Shown here: positions 28,341 to 37,244 of the stretch, piece by piece
How the letters are laid out: every line of letters begins with the position of its first letter
How positions within the stretch are numbered: position 1 is the stretch's first letter
DNA from: Chryseobacterium sediminis
Lineage (GTDB): Bacteria; Bacteroidota; Bacteroidia; Flavobacteriales; Weeksellaceae
NCBI RefSeq assembly: GCF_008386505.1
Contig: NZ_VUNZ01000001.1
Location: 744,001 to 808,000 of the forward strand
Direction: 5' to 3'
Length of the DNA stretch: 64,000 nt
The notes under the pieces: model-generated
Databases searched by the model: none
What the model saw: the letters and a program-made list of their open reading frames with translations, nothing else
Told to the model about the DNA's origin: nothing
Made by a program: the position numbers and the translations under genes

Positions 28341-28845
28341 TATGAAGACTGGTTTTATCCTATTATTTTTAATAATTTTCTCAGGATCTGTTGCTGCCCA
28401 AAGTACAATAGAAGTAGGGAAGAAAGCTCCTGAAATTACAATGGCCAAGGCAGACGGAACTTCATTCACCCTTTCAACATTAAAAGGAAAAGTGGTTCTG
28501 ATAGATTTCTGGGCAACCTGGTGCGCTCCCTGCGTAGAGGAACAGCCTGAGCTGAAAACATTGTACGATACGTATTCTGAACAGGTAAAAAACAATACAT
28601 TTGAAATTCTGGGGGTTTCTTTAGATAAAAATAAAGACAGCTGGCAGAAAGCAATTGATAGGTTTACAATCAAATGGATACAGGTAAGTGATCTGAAATT
28701 CTGGAAAAGTCCTGTAGCCAAACTTTACGAAATTGATGAACTGCCTTTTAATGTCATCATTGACGGACAGGGAACAATTTTAGCTAAAAACCTCCATGGT
28801 AAAGATCTGGAAGAGTTTTTAAAGAAAACTTTAAGTCAGAATTAA
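28333..28845 (+). CDS. TlpA-family periplasmic thioredoxin (disulfide reductase)
   Basis: 170 residues: signal peptide ending VAAQ (about 1-23), then a thioredoxin fold with the redox motif W63CAPC67 and the cis-Pro region (IDELPFNVIID). It is of the resA/tlpA type that reduces periplasmic disulfides. ATG 28333 overlaps the end of the rhodanese-like gene; ATG 28342 (residue 4) is an equally good start just after that stop codon. Role: probably keeps the rhodanese-like partner or another exported Cys protein reduced. Confidence 0.88.
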   Translation: MINMKTGFILLFLIIFSGSVAAQSTIEVGKKAPEITMAKADGTSFTLSTLKGKVVLIDFWATWCAPCVEEQPELKTLYDTYSEQVKNNTFEILGVSLDKNKDSWQKAIDRFTIKWIQVSDLKFWKSPVAKLYEIDELPFNVIIDGQGTILAKNLHGKDLEEFLKKTLSQN

Positions 28846-28870
28846 GAATATAACATCTTAACAGATATGA

Positions 28871-28902
28871 AAGAGCAGTAATTTATGGACTGCTCTTTTT
28901 TT
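28871..28902 (+). terminator. Rho-independent terminator after the TlpA gene
   Basis: AAGAGCAGT and ACTGCTCTT pair around a 9-base loop, followed by a T run. Confidence 0.85.
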
Positions 28903-28958
28903 ATATACGCTACAAAGCAATTGATATACAGGATAAAACAATCCTTTCTTTTGTTTTA

Positions 28959-28966
28959 TAGCTTTG
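28959..28966 (+). promoter_or_regulatory. Bacteroidetes -7 box (TAGCTTTG)
   Basis: It matches TAnnTTTG and lies 4 bases before ATG 28971, another very short leader. Confidence 0.45.
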
Positions 28967-28970
28967 AGGT

Positions 28971-29378
28971 ATGAAACAAAGTGTCTTCCTTCGCCTGGGG
29001 CTGTCTGTGATATTGCTGATGCACAGTGTAATTTCCATTTTTAGTGGAGATGTTAATAATTTTGGGCATCTTTATTTGGACAGTATAGGATTCAGTCCCT
29101 TTGGAATTTATATTGCATGGGCAGTAAAGCTCACTCATCTTTTCTCAGTGCCTTTACTTTGGTTTGACCGATATATAAAGCCGGTGGCTATCGGGAATAT
29201 TCTCATTTTTGTTTTTGGAATCTATTTCGTTCATTGGCAAAATGGCTGGTTTGTAGTGGGGGGCGGAACCAATGGAATTGAGTTCAATGTCTTACTGATC
29301 TTCAGTTTTCTGAGTCTTATGTATCCTGAAATTTATTTAAAAAAGCAGAACAACTTCTCCCATGAAAAAGATATTTAA
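28971..29378 (+). CDS. DoxX-family membrane protein
   Basis: 135 residues with four hydrophobic helices and the DoxX-like layout (LGLSVILLMHSV; AWAVKLTHLFSVPLLWFDRY; IEFNVLLIFSFLSLMY). The family comprises small inner-membrane proteins linked to quinone or thiol redox; the substrate is unknown. It stands alone between the TlpA terminator and the LytS-type kinase. Confidence 0.75.
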   Translation: MKQSVFLRLGLSVILLMHSVISIFSGDVNNFGHLYLDSIGFSPFGIYIAWAVKLTHLFSVPLLWFDRYIKPVAIGNILIFVFGIYFVHWQNGWFVVGGGTNGIEFNVLLIFSFLSLMYPEIYLKKQNNFSHEKDI

Positions 29379-29436
29379 GGTTTCTGAAAATCCGTAGTTT
29401 GTAGATCATTACCTTCATTTGGTCGACTTATATTTC

Positions 29437-29444
29437 TATATTTG
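29437..29444 (+). promoter_or_regulatory. Bacteroidetes -7 box (TATATTTG)
   Basis: It matches TAnnTTTG and lies 33 bases before ATG 29478, which decides the start of the kinase gene. Confidence 0.55.
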
Positions 29445-29477
29445 ATTGAACAAATAGTATTTTGTACACTTAAAATT

Positions 29478-30560
29478 ATGATCAACCTGAAACCATACAA
29501 AAGATCTAAATGGCAGATTCATTTGCTTTTTTGGATATTGTATTATATCCTTGAAGTTTACCTTGACTTTTACTGGTCCAGGTATCAGTTTCCGGATTTT
29601 AAATGGTCACTAAGACTTCAGAATACTTTGATTCTGGAGCTGGGCTATCTTTTGATCAAAATACCGCTTGGCTATGCTTTGCTGTATGTATTTGAAAAGA
29701 CTCATATTAAGGCTGTTTTCAAATACTTTCTCTATATTTTTATCATGATCACTGCTGTTTTGGGGCATCGTTTTTTAACGCATTACATCATTTATCCTTA
29801 TATTTATGGAGTTACGGAAACTGTGGATGGAAAATATCCGTCAGAGTTTATCAATGGTTATGTGGCATTTAATTCTTTTATGGATCTGATTTTTATGGTG
29901 GGTCTGATTTTCGGGGTTGAAATTACCCGACAGAAAAATCTTCTGAAAGAACAGATCTCCCGATTAAAGTCTGAAAAGCTGGATCAGGAACTCAATATGC
30001 TGAAAGCACAGATCAATCCGCATTTTCTGTTCAATACCCTCAATAATATCTACGGAATGGCTCTGAAAAAAGCTGATGAGACTCCTGATGTTATTCTTCA
30101 GCTTTCCAAGATAATGCGGTATAATATCTATGAAGCTGCAGAAAAAAATATCTCCATTGCCAAGGATATTGAAAACATTAAGGATTTCATACAGATTCAG
30201 AAAATCCGGCATTGCCATCTTACTATCAACTTTACGGAAAATATTGATCATCCTTCTCAGGAAATATCACCGCTGATTTTAATACAGTTTGTTGAGAACG
30301 CCTTTAAACATGGGGTTTCTGAAAGTTTAGGAGAATCATTTATTACTATAGATATCCGGTTGAAAAACGGAATTCTTACTTATTTCGTAGAAAACTCCAA
30401 AGAAGAAAAGCCTCATACATATTCCACAAAAATAGGTCAGAAAAACATCCGGAGACAGCTTGAACTGCTTTATCCTCAACACACCCTTTATGTGGAAAAT
30501 AAAAGTGACCGCTATATTGTAACATTAACCATAGATTTCCATGATACATCCAACCTCTAA
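29478..30560 (+). CDS. LytS/YehU-type sensor histidine kinase
   Basis: 360 residues from ATG 29478; the in-frame ATG at 29442 lies inside the -7 box and is unlikely. Four transmembrane helices (about 15-160) are followed by a His_kinase domain with phospho-His182 in QINPHFLFNTLNNIY and a HATPase domain (FVENAFKHG). There is no separate sensor domain, so the signal is probably sensed in the membrane. Its 3' end overlaps the LytTR regulator gene by 20 bases, giving translational coupling. Confidence 0.9.
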   Translation: MINLKPYKRSKWQIHLLFWILYYILEVYLDFYWSRYQFPDFKWSLRLQNTLILELGYLLIKIPLGYALLYVFEKTHIKAVFKYFLYIFIMITAVLGHRFLTHYIIYPYIYGVTETVDGKYPSEFINGYVAFNSFMDLIFMVGLIFGVEITRQKNLLKEQISRLKSEKLDQELNMLKAQINPHFLFNTLNNIYGMALKKADETPDVILQLSKIMRYNIYEAAEKNISIAKDIENIKDFIQIQKIRHCHLTINFTENIDHPSQEISPLILIQFVENAFKHGVSESLGESFITIDIRLKNGILTYFVENSKEEKPHTYSTKIGQKNIRRQLELLYPQHTLYVENKSDRYIVTLTIDFHDTSNL

Positions 30561-31242
30561 AATATACAACTGCATTATTGTAGAAGATGAACCTATTGCA
30601 GCAGAAATTCTGGAAAGCTTTATTTCCAGAGATCAGGAACTGAATCTTGTAGGAAAATGTTCCGATGCCGTATATGCCAGCAGTCTTTTAAGCATTCATG
30701 AGGTGGATCTAATGTTCCTGGACCTCCATCTTCCCGTTGTAAAAGGTTTTGATTTCCTGAGAAAAATAAAAAATCCTCCATTCGTTATTGTTACCACGGC
30801 TTATCATCAGTATGCCGTAGAAGGCTATGAACTGGATATTGCGGATTATCTGATGAAACCTATTCCGTATGAGCGTTTTCTGACTGCTGTCGGGAAGTTC
30901 AAACATTTAATGGAGGCGGAGGATGCTTTACTGGAAGTCGCAGAACGTGATTATATCTTCATTAATAGCGGGAAAAAACAGGTTAAAATTATTCTGCAGG
31001 ATATTTTCTTTATCGAGAGTTTAAGAGAATACATTCATATTCATACCAAAGCAGAGACTTTCACTTTTAAAATGCCTATCAGTAAAATAGAGGAGATTTT
31101 AAATCCTAAAATGTTTACCCGCATTCATAAATCCTACATTATATCCAAATCAAAAATTGAAGTCAAATCTGCAAATGTTATCCAGATTAATGGAAAAAAA
31201 CTTCCTGTAGGAAGGACATATAAGCCTTTGTTGAAACTTTAA
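30541..31242 (+). CDS. LytTR-type response regulator
   Basis: 233 residues with a receiver domain (8-125; acidic pair E15/D16, phospho-acceptor D61 in FLDLHLP, Lys in LMKPI) and a LytTR DNA-binding domain (about 135-233; FFIESLREYIHIHT, FTRIHKSYIIS). It overlaps the kinase gene and is clearly its partner. Targets are not visible; there is no LytTR-like direct repeat I can point to with confidence. Confidence 0.92.
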   Translation: MIHPTSKIYNCIIVEDEPIAAEILESFISRDQELNLVGKCSDAVYASSLLSIHEVDLMFLDLHLPVVKGFDFLRKIKNPPFVIVTTAYHQYAVEGYELDIADYLMKPIPYERFLTAVGKFKHLMEAEDALLEVAERDYIFINSGKKQVKIILQDIFFIESLREYIHIHTKAETFTFKMPISKIEEILNPKMFTRIHKSYIISKSKIEVKSANVIQINGKKLPVGRTYKPLLKL

Positions 31243-31458
31243 TATTGAGAATAAAATTATTTAAAATCACCAGATTTTCAGCCTTTTCATTTAAAAATCC
31301 AGCAAAATTAAAAGGTTTGTAGATGCTGAATCTCTGTTGATAGATCTTTTTTCCGAGATTCTGTTTATTTATTCAAATTTACTTTATGAAAAAATAAAAA
31401 AATATTAAGTCTGGAAATGAATGGGATTTAGTTTATTATTCAAATGTTGAGTAATGTT

Positions 31459-31501
31459 TTGGCTTAATGATTAATGATAATCTTAAGCCAATTTCTTTTT
31501 T
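31459..31501 (+). terminator. Probable terminator
   Basis: TTGGCTTAA (31459-31467) and TTAAGCCAA (31483-31491) pair around a 15-base loop, followed by a T-rich run. It is 216 bases past the LytTR gene and just before the convergent SMR gene. The gap 31243-31517 otherwise shows nothing. Confidence 0.55.
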
Positions 31502-31517
31502 ACGGCTCTATTTTATG

Positions 31518-31835
31518 TTAAAATATTTTGAGTCCAACTATTCCTACAACAATCAGTAGTGCAGAAAGTAATCGTAAAATACTTGCTGAATCCTGAAAAA
31601 ACAGAATCCCAACCAATAAAGTTCCTACCGCACCAATTCCCGTCCATACCGCATAGGCTGTTCCAATAGGAATGCTTTTCTGAGCGAACCAAAGAAATCC
31701 GCCGCTAACGGACATACATATGATCGAAAATATGATCCAGCTCCATTTATTATTTTCCGGCTGTTGAGATAATTTAAGCCCCAAAGGCCATCCAATTTCA
31801 AAAATTCCTGCGATAATTAATGCAATCCAGTTCAT
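31518..31835 (-). CDS. SMR-family efflux protein, SugE/Gdx (guanidinium exporter) type
   Basis: 105 residues, four helices. The essential membrane Glu lies in AGIFEIGWPLGLK, and GTAYAVWTGIGAVGT matches the SugE/Gdx branch more closely than the EmrE drug-export branch. Dual-topology inner-membrane dimer (family knowledge). I looked for a guanidine riboswitch in the 259 bases upstream (31836-32094) and saw none, only a GGTAAAA/TTTTACC inverted repeat near 31868-31909. Confidence 0.85.
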   Translation of the reverse strand: MNWIALIIAGIFEIGWPLGLKLSQQPENNKWSWIIFSIICMSVSGGFLWFAQKSIPIGTAYAVWTGIGAVGTLLVGILFFQDSASILRLLSALLIVVGIVGLKIF

Positions 31836-32043
31836 ACTATTTATTTTTAAGATGCTTTGCTATTTTTGGTAAAAGAGTACAATTAAAATGAACGTTTTAC
31901 CATAACCAATTTCATATAATTTATCCAACAAAATTACTGCTATCACTTCGTATTCAGTATTATAAACTGAGTGACACCGCAAAAAATAGAGATAAAACGT
32001 ATTTTAAAGAAGATGAAACGTCCCACATCTTTAGAATAAAATT

Positions 32044-32051
32044 TATCTTTG
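32044..32051 (+). promoter_or_regulatory. Bacteroidetes -7 box (TATCTTTG)
   Basis: It matches TAnnTTTG and lies 43 bases before ATG 32095 of the DNA glycosylase gene. Confidence 0.5.
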
Positions 32052-32094
32052 AATAGCACAAATATCAATACCTTTAAGTCCTTTTATTATTCTT

Positions 32095-32598
32095 ATGCTG
32101 ACAGATATTATTTCAACCCATCTTAGTGTTATTTTTTGCGGAATTAATCCCGGATTAAAATCATCAGATGACGGACATCATTTTTCTGGAAGGAGTAACC
32201 GTTTTTGGAAAGTCCTTCACCAGTCGGGGTTTACCCCTTATGAAATTGAAGCAGTGAATGATACTTCTATTCTTGATTTCGGATTGGGGCTCACAACTGC
32301 TGTCGCAAGAGCCACTTCCCGTGCTGACGAACTTTCAAAAGAAGAGTTTGATGATGCTTTAGATACTTTTAAAGCAAAAATAACAGAATATCAGCCTCAA
32401 TATGTGGCTTTTCTCGGCAAAGCAGCTTACAAAGCTTTTTCAAAGAAGAAAGAAATTCTTTGGGGACTGCAGCCAGAAGATTTCTGTGGAGCAAAAGTTT
32501 GGGTTTTACCCAATACCAGTGGGCTGAACCGTGGATTTTCTCTAGAAGATCTGGTGGCCTACTATAAGGAGTTTTATCATTCTGTTCATTCATCCTGA
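32095..32598 (+). CDS. mug: Mismatch-specific (G:T/U) DNA glycosylase
   Basis: 167 residues matching the Mug/TDG branch of uracil-DNA glycosylases: G16INPG20 with N18 (the same position as in E. coli Mug), NRFWKVL, LGKAAYKAFS and the intercalating LPNTSGLNR loop. It removes uracil or thymine opposite G, and ethenocytosine. Full length. It converges with a second base-excision enzyme with only 3 bases between the stop codons. Confidence 0.92.
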   Translation: MLTDIISTHLSVIFCGINPGLKSSDDGHHFSGRSNRFWKVLHQSGFTPYEIEAVNDTSILDFGLGLTTAVARATSRADELSKEEFDDALDTFKAKITEYQPQYVAFLGKAAYKAFSKKKEILWGLQPEDFCGAKVWVLPNTSGLNRGFSLEDLVAYYKEFYHSVHSS

Positions 32599-32601
32599 CG
32601 G

Positions 32602-33207
32602 TTATGCTTTGTTAGGCTTGCTTACATATTTGTTTCCTTTTACAAAAAAACGCCAGGGCAGAAGAGCATCTTCCTGAGCATAAGCAACACCGATGCGAGG
32701 TCCCGTAACAATTTCTTCCGAAGTATAGACAATACCATGATCTTCAATCCAGATTTCATTTTCCGTTAAATCCTTTTTGTTCAATGAGCGGTCAATTCCC
32801 AATGCTTTGGCAGCAGATCCCGGACCAGCAGAAATAGCAGGTTTAGAAGCCGGCATCTTTCTCCTCAATTCTATGATGTCTATACCGATCAAAGGTTCAA
32901 CAGCTCTCACCAAAACAGCGTGTGGGTCATCTTCCACAGAAGTTACCACATTAAAAAGATGATGAATGCCGTAACATAGATATACATAAGAAACCCCGCC
33001 ATGACTGTATAAGGTTTCTGTACGGTCTGTACGTCTGCCTCCATATGCATGGGATGCTTTATCCTTAACTCCGAAATAAGCTTCTGTTTCTACAATAATT
33101 CCGGCAGTTACATCACCATTAATATCTGTAAAAAGAACTTTTCCCAAAAGATCCTGAGCGAGAAAAAGGACATCCTGGTTGGAATAATAGGAGTGTGGTA
33201 GTTTCAT
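32602..33207 (-). CDS. 3-methyladenine DNA glycosylase (AAG/MPG family)
   Basis: 201 residues of the human AAG-like alkyl-purine glycosylase family: VETEAY (catalytic Glu in the ETEAY motif), HAYGGRRTDRTETLY, YVYLCYGIHHLFNVVT, GPGSAAKALGI and ITGPRIG-like TGPRIGVAYA. It excises 3-methyladenine, hypoxanthine and ethenoadenine. Full length for the bacterial family. It is convergent with mug. Confidence 0.93.
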   Translation of the reverse strand: MKLPHSYYSNQDVLFLAQDLLGKVLFTDINGDVTAGIIVETEAYFGVKDKASHAYGGRRTDRTETLYSHGGVSYVYLCYGIHHLFNVVTSVEDDPHAVLVRAVEPLIGIDIIELRRKMPASKPAISAGPGSAAKALGIDRSLNKKDLTENEIWIEDHGIVYTSEEIVTGPRIGVAYAQEDALLPWRFFVKGNKYVSKPNKA

Positions 33208-33440
33208 GAAAGATGTTAGAAATTATTCATTCAAATTTAATGATAAACTTATAAAAATGGAAGAATCTGATAAGAAAGCAGAAAAGGTACCACAAAAAAT
33301 CACATTTCATAAATTAGTGATTAATTTGGCACATCCATTGTTGCTTTTCATTTAACATCATTTTACACCACTATAAAAATTTATAGGTTTTGACACTTAT
33401 TTTCCCTGGATTACTCCGGGGAATTTTTATTTAATCCTGA

Positions 33441-33473
33441 AACAAAAGAAAAGTCCCACATTACTGTGAGACT
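33441..33473 (-). terminator. Rho-independent terminator of the peptidase operon
   Basis: On the minus strand, AGTCTCACA and TGTGGGACT pair (one G-T) around GTAA, followed by TTTTCTTTTG. It lies 14 bases past the dipeptidyl-peptidase stop. Confidence 0.75.
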
Positions 33474-33487
33474 CGTTATAAATGATC

Positions 33488-35659
33488 TTATCTTGCTCCC
33501 GGAGGACAGTGTTCTTTTAAATATTTGGTAAACAGAGTAGCAAGGTGCAGTGATGTTCCTTCTCCTTCATCAATAGAGTGGGTTCGGTTAGGATAAGACA
33601 TCAGCTGAAACTGTTTGTTGTATTTTACCAGTTCGTTGACGTATACTTCCGTATTCTGATAATGTACATTATCATCACCTGTTCCGTGAACCAGTAAAAG
33701 ATTTCCTTTTAGATTTTTAGCATAAGCCAGCGGAGAGCCATTCACAAAGTCTTCTCTGTTCTCCTGTGGAAGTCCCATATATCTTTCCTGATAGATATTG
33801 TCATAGAACAGCTGATTGGCTACCGGAGCAATAGCAATCCCTGTTTGGTAAATATCAGGATATTGTCCCAAAAGGTTTAAGGTAGAAGAACCACCGCCGC
33901 TCCAGCCCCATACGGCAACCCTTGAGGTATCAGCATAGGGCCATTTTGCAAATAAAGCTTTGGCTCCCATTGCCTGATCACGGATATTGAGCTGTCCTAT
34001 CTTACGATAAACAGATTTTCTCCATTCACGACCTCTTGGAGCAGGAGTTCCACGGTTTTCAAGAGAAACATACAGATAGCCGTCTTGCGCCATATCTCCA
34101 ACATATAAATCATTCCATCCTGTATAGAAACTGTCTGTTACTGTTTGCATTGCAGGTTCCCCGTACACTGTGAAAACAATCGGATATTTCTTATTAGGAT
34201 CAAAATTTTTAGGCTTTACTACCCATCCGTCCAATGTAACACCATCCTGTGTTGTAATCTGGAAAAACTCTGCTTTAGACTTTGTAGGATCTGCTTTTGC
34301 CGTTCTTTTGGCAGCAACCAGTTCTTTATGCTCCGGAAGTGATACTACAGAACCCATTGAAATGGCATTGACACTGTTATTCGTAAACATGGCAATCTTT
34401 CCATTGGGTGATATTGTATATTTATTAGAACCTGTATAAGTTTCAGGAGTTACTTTTTGTGCTTTTCCTCCTTTCATACTTACTTTGTACAAGTACTTTT
34501 GAGTTGCATTATTGGGAGAAGCCGAAAAATAGATCTGTTTGTTCTGAACATCAAAGAACTCAGGTTTTATCACATCGAAGGCATCTTTTGTAATCAATGT
34601 TTCCTTACCGCTCATATCTATTTTATAAATATGTCTCCATCCGTCTTTTTCAGAAAGCCAAAGGAATTCTTTTCCATTCTCTATCCAGTCCCAGCCGCTT
34701 GGGTCATTATCGTTCCAACGGGATTTGATGTCAATCCATGCAGCATCTGTTTCTGTATAAATAGTTTTACTGTTACCGGAACTGGCATCTGCCACAATAA
34801 TTTTACTTTGATTCTGCTTTCGGTTCAATTGCTGGAGAATAACAGATTTAGAATCCAGTACCCATTCCATTCTCGGAATATAATTTTGTATTTCATCTCC
34901 TGCAATATCTGCTTTCTTTGTAGATTTTGAGGCAAGATCATAAAACCAGATGCTGCAGCCTGAAGGATTTTCGCCTACTTTCGGATATTCTACAGGAACT
35001 GTGAATGAATACAGGCTGTCTGTATTATTGATCATCAGGAAGTTTTTCGTACCTCTTGCATCCAGTTTCCAATACGCAATTTTGTTGCCGTCCGGTGACC
35101 ATCGGAAACCATCCTGAGTTCCGAATTCCTCTTCATAAACCCAGTCAAAAGTACCGTTGATCATTCCGTCTGTACCATCTGAAGTGATCTTGGTGAGCTG
35201 ATTATTTGAAAGATCTTCAACATAAATATTATGCTTAGACACATACGCTACTTTTTTCCCATCCGGAGAATACTTTGCAAACATCAGTGATGAAGAGGGC
35301 AAGCCTTTTCCAAGCTGGGTAAGCTTTTTAGTATTTTTGTCGAAAATCCAGTAATCTCCACGGGTATTGTCTCTCCATACTTTTCTGGTGTTGGCAAAGA
35401 GTAATAAACTTTTGTCATCTGGAGACACCTGAAAGCTTTGTACCTGTAATGCTTCAGAGCTTCCCGCCGGAATCAGTTCATTGCTGTTTAAAAGAGTCTG
35501 GTCTTTTCCGGGATGCAGTACATCAACAATTTCAACTCCTTTTTTAGTAAATGAATAATAGGCATTTCCATCCGGAGTCCACTGTGTTTTTTGTGCAGCC
35601 AATGGCGACAGACACAGGAAGTATAATGCAATAACGGTTAGTTTTTTTATGTTCTTCAT
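33488..35659 (-). CDS. S9 family dipeptidyl-peptidase (DPP IV type)
   Basis: 723 residues from ATG 35659. The longer frame to 35713 overlaps the upstream gene and puts 18 residues before the signal peptide, so I reject it. Signal peptide MKNIKKLTVIALYFLCLSPLAAQ, N-terminal beta-propeller with the EEEFG-type double-Glu motif (YEEEFGTQDGFRWSPDG) that anchors the substrate amino end, and C-terminal alpha/beta hydrolase. Catalytic Ser (about 587) lies in GWSGGGS, Asp in GTGDDNVHY, His in NRTHSI. The enzyme cuts Xaa-Pro dipeptides in the periplasm. It is second in an operon with aminopeptidase P. Confidence 0.92.
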   Translation of the reverse strand: MKNIKKLTVIALYFLCLSPLAAQKTQWTPDGNAYYSFTKKGVEIVDVLHPGKDQTLLNSNELIPAGSSEALQVQSFQVSPDDKSLLLFANTRKVWRDNTRGDYWIFDKNTKKLTQLGKGLPSSSLMFAKYSPDGKKVAYVSKHNIYVEDLSNNQLTKITSDGTDGMINGTFDWVYEEEFGTQDGFRWSPDGNKIAYWKLDARGTKNFLMINNTDSLYSFTVPVEYPKVGENPSGCSIWFYDLASKSTKKADIAGDEIQNYIPRMEWVLDSKSVILQQLNRKQNQSKIIVADASSGNSKTIYTETDAAWIDIKSRWNDNDPSGWDWIENGKEFLWLSEKDGWRHIYKIDMSGKETLITKDAFDVIKPEFFDVQNKQIYFSASPNNATQKYLYKVSMKGGKAQKVTPETYTGSNKYTISPNGKIAMFTNNSVNAISMGSVVSLPEHKELVAAKRTAKADPTKSKAEFFQITTQDGVTLDGWVVKPKNFDPNKKYPIVFTVYGEPAMQTVTDSFYTGWNDLYVGDMAQDGYLYVSLENRGTPAPRGREWRKSVYRKIGQLNIRDQAMGAKALFAKWPYADTSRVAVWGWSGGGSSTLNLLGQYPDIYQTGIAIAPVANQLFYDNIYQERYMGLPQENREDFVNGSPLAYAKNLKGNLLLVHGTGDDNVHYQNTEVYVNELVKYNKQFQLMSYPNRTHSIDEGEGTSLHLATLFTKYLKEHCPPGAR

Positions 35660-35678
35660 AGATAGTATTTGATTAAGC

Positions 35679-37067
35679 TTAATGTTCAGCTCTGTAATTT
35701 TCAATTTCTTCAACTGTTTTGATCAATCCGTTCCCAAGAAGTCTGTATCCGTCATCTGTAATCAGGAAATCATCTTCCACGCGGATTCCTCCGAAGTTTC
35801 GGTATTCATTAACTATATCATAATTAATAAAATCTGCATTTTTATTTTCAGCCTGCCAGATATCAATCAGTTCCGGAATCATATAAATACCGGGTTCAAC
35901 CGTTACTACAAATCCGGATTCAAGGGCTTTTCCTAAGCGTAACGATTTAAGTCCGAAGGTTTTGGTATCTTTTGGCTCTTCTTCGGTATAGCCGATATAT
36001 TGTTCTCCAAGATCTTCCATATCATGTACATCAAGTCCCATCATATGTCCCAATCCGCACTGGAAAAATAGGGTATGGGCATGGTTTTTCACCGCTTCTT
36101 CAGGGTTTCCTTTCATCAATCCGAGATCTATAAGACCTTCTACCAGATGCTGAGAGGCTTTCAGATGAATATCCTTGAATCTTACTCCAGGTTTCAGAAG
36201 CTGCTGGGCATTGTTGAAAGCATTCAGAACTACTTCATACATTTCCTTCTGTTTTGTACTAAAAGTCTTGCTCACAGGAAACGTTCTGGTAAGGTCTCCT
36301 GCATATCCCATCGCTGTTTCCGCTCCGGAGTCATTAAGGAAAAGATCCCCTTCTTTCAGCGTATTGAGACGATAGTGGTTATGCAGAATTCCTCCGTTTA
36401 TGGTTACGATCGGAGGATAAGACATCTGACATTCTTTATTGGCAGCCAGATATTGAATCGCATTTGCAATTTCATATTCTTTAATTCCCGGTTTTGCTAT
36501 TCGCATTGCCAATAAATGCATTTCATTGGATACATTCACTGCCTGTTCTATCTGTGCTATTTCCTGAGATTCTTTGATAGACCGCTGTTTTACAATGGCT
36601 TTAATCATCTCTGCAGAAGGCTGTAATGCCGCTATTTTGATACCAAGCAGATCAGCAAGCAAAATTTTATTGGAAGACTGATATGGAGGAAGATAATGTA
36701 CTTTTCTACCGGCAGTCTGTGCTTTTAGAATATATTGAGAAAGTGCTGCATAGGGCATAGTTTCCTGTACTCCGGATTTCAGACTTTTCTCTTTGAGTGT
36801 TTCCTGTCTGCCCATCCATACGATGTCGTCTATACTTAATTCATCTCCGAAAACAATGGTCTTATTCTCATCAATATCAATAATGGCAGCAATACGGGGT
36901 TCCTGAATTCCGAAATAATATAAATACGTACTGTCCTGACGGAAATAATAAGGATTGTGTTCAAAATTCACAGGATTCTCTATATTTCCCAGAAACAATA
37001 AAATTCCGCTGGCTACATTACCTTGTAACACAGCTCTTCTATCTTGATAGGTTTGTGTTGAAAACAT
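35679..37067 (-). CDS. pepP: Aminopeptidase P family protein (Xaa-Pro aminopeptidase)
   Basis: 462 residues, creatinase-like N-domain and pita-bread C-domain with all five metal ligands: D246 (NDSGAE), D258 (AGDLTRTFP), H341 (GLGHMMG), E391 (VEPGIY) and E431 (RVEDDF). No signal peptide, so cytoplasmic. It releases an N-terminal residue before proline. The dipeptidyl-peptidase gene starts 19 bases after its stop. Both enzymes are proline-directed, which fits the hydroxyproline pathway encoded next door. Confidence 0.92.
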   Translation of the reverse strand: MFSTQTYQDRRAVLQGNVASGILLFLGNIENPVNFEHNPYYFRQDSTYLYYFGIQEPRIAAIIDIDENKTIVFGDELSIDDIVWMGRQETLKEKSLKSGVQETMPYAALSQYILKAQTAGRKVHYLPPYQSSNKILLADLLGIKIAALQPSAEMIKAIVKQRSIKESQEIAQIEQAVNVSNEMHLLAMRIAKPGIKEYEIANAIQYLAANKECQMSYPPIVTINGGILHNHYRLNTLKEGDLFLNDSGAETAMGYAGDLTRTFPVSKTFSTKQKEMYEVVLNAFNNAQQLLKPGVRFKDIHLKASQHLVEGLIDLGLMKGNPEEAVKNHAHTLFFQCGLGHMMGLDVHDMEDLGEQYIGYTEEEPKDTKTFGLKSLRLGKALESGFVVTVEPGIYMIPELIDIWQAENKNADFINYDIVNEYRNFGGIRVEDDFLITDDGYRLLGNGLIKTVEEIENYRAEH

Positions 37068-37244
37068 ATATTATGAATACTTTTTAATTTAAAGCTTTAA
37101 AGTTACGATTTTGTACTATTGACCGCTCTTTATTTACTAAAATAAAGAAGAATGTAAAGTTTGGATTTTAATATGATATTCAGTGTTCATATTTTGCTTA
37201 AATTCGGTCATATTTTAACCATTAGCACATAAAATATTGATTCC

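Noticed and set aside
31836..32094. Possible guanidine riboswitch upstream of the SMR exporter gene
   Set aside because: I could not find the guanidine-I, -II or -III core motifs on the minus strand. Only a GGTAAAA/TTTTACC repeat is present.
33400..33427. CCCTGG/CCGGGG hairpin with T run on the plus strand
   Set aside because: No plus-strand gene ends nearby; the adjacent genes are both on the minus strand, so a terminator role is not supported.
35660..35713. Longer N-terminus for the dipeptidyl-peptidase
   Set aside because: It overlaps the aminopeptidase gene and puts extra residues before a good signal peptide.
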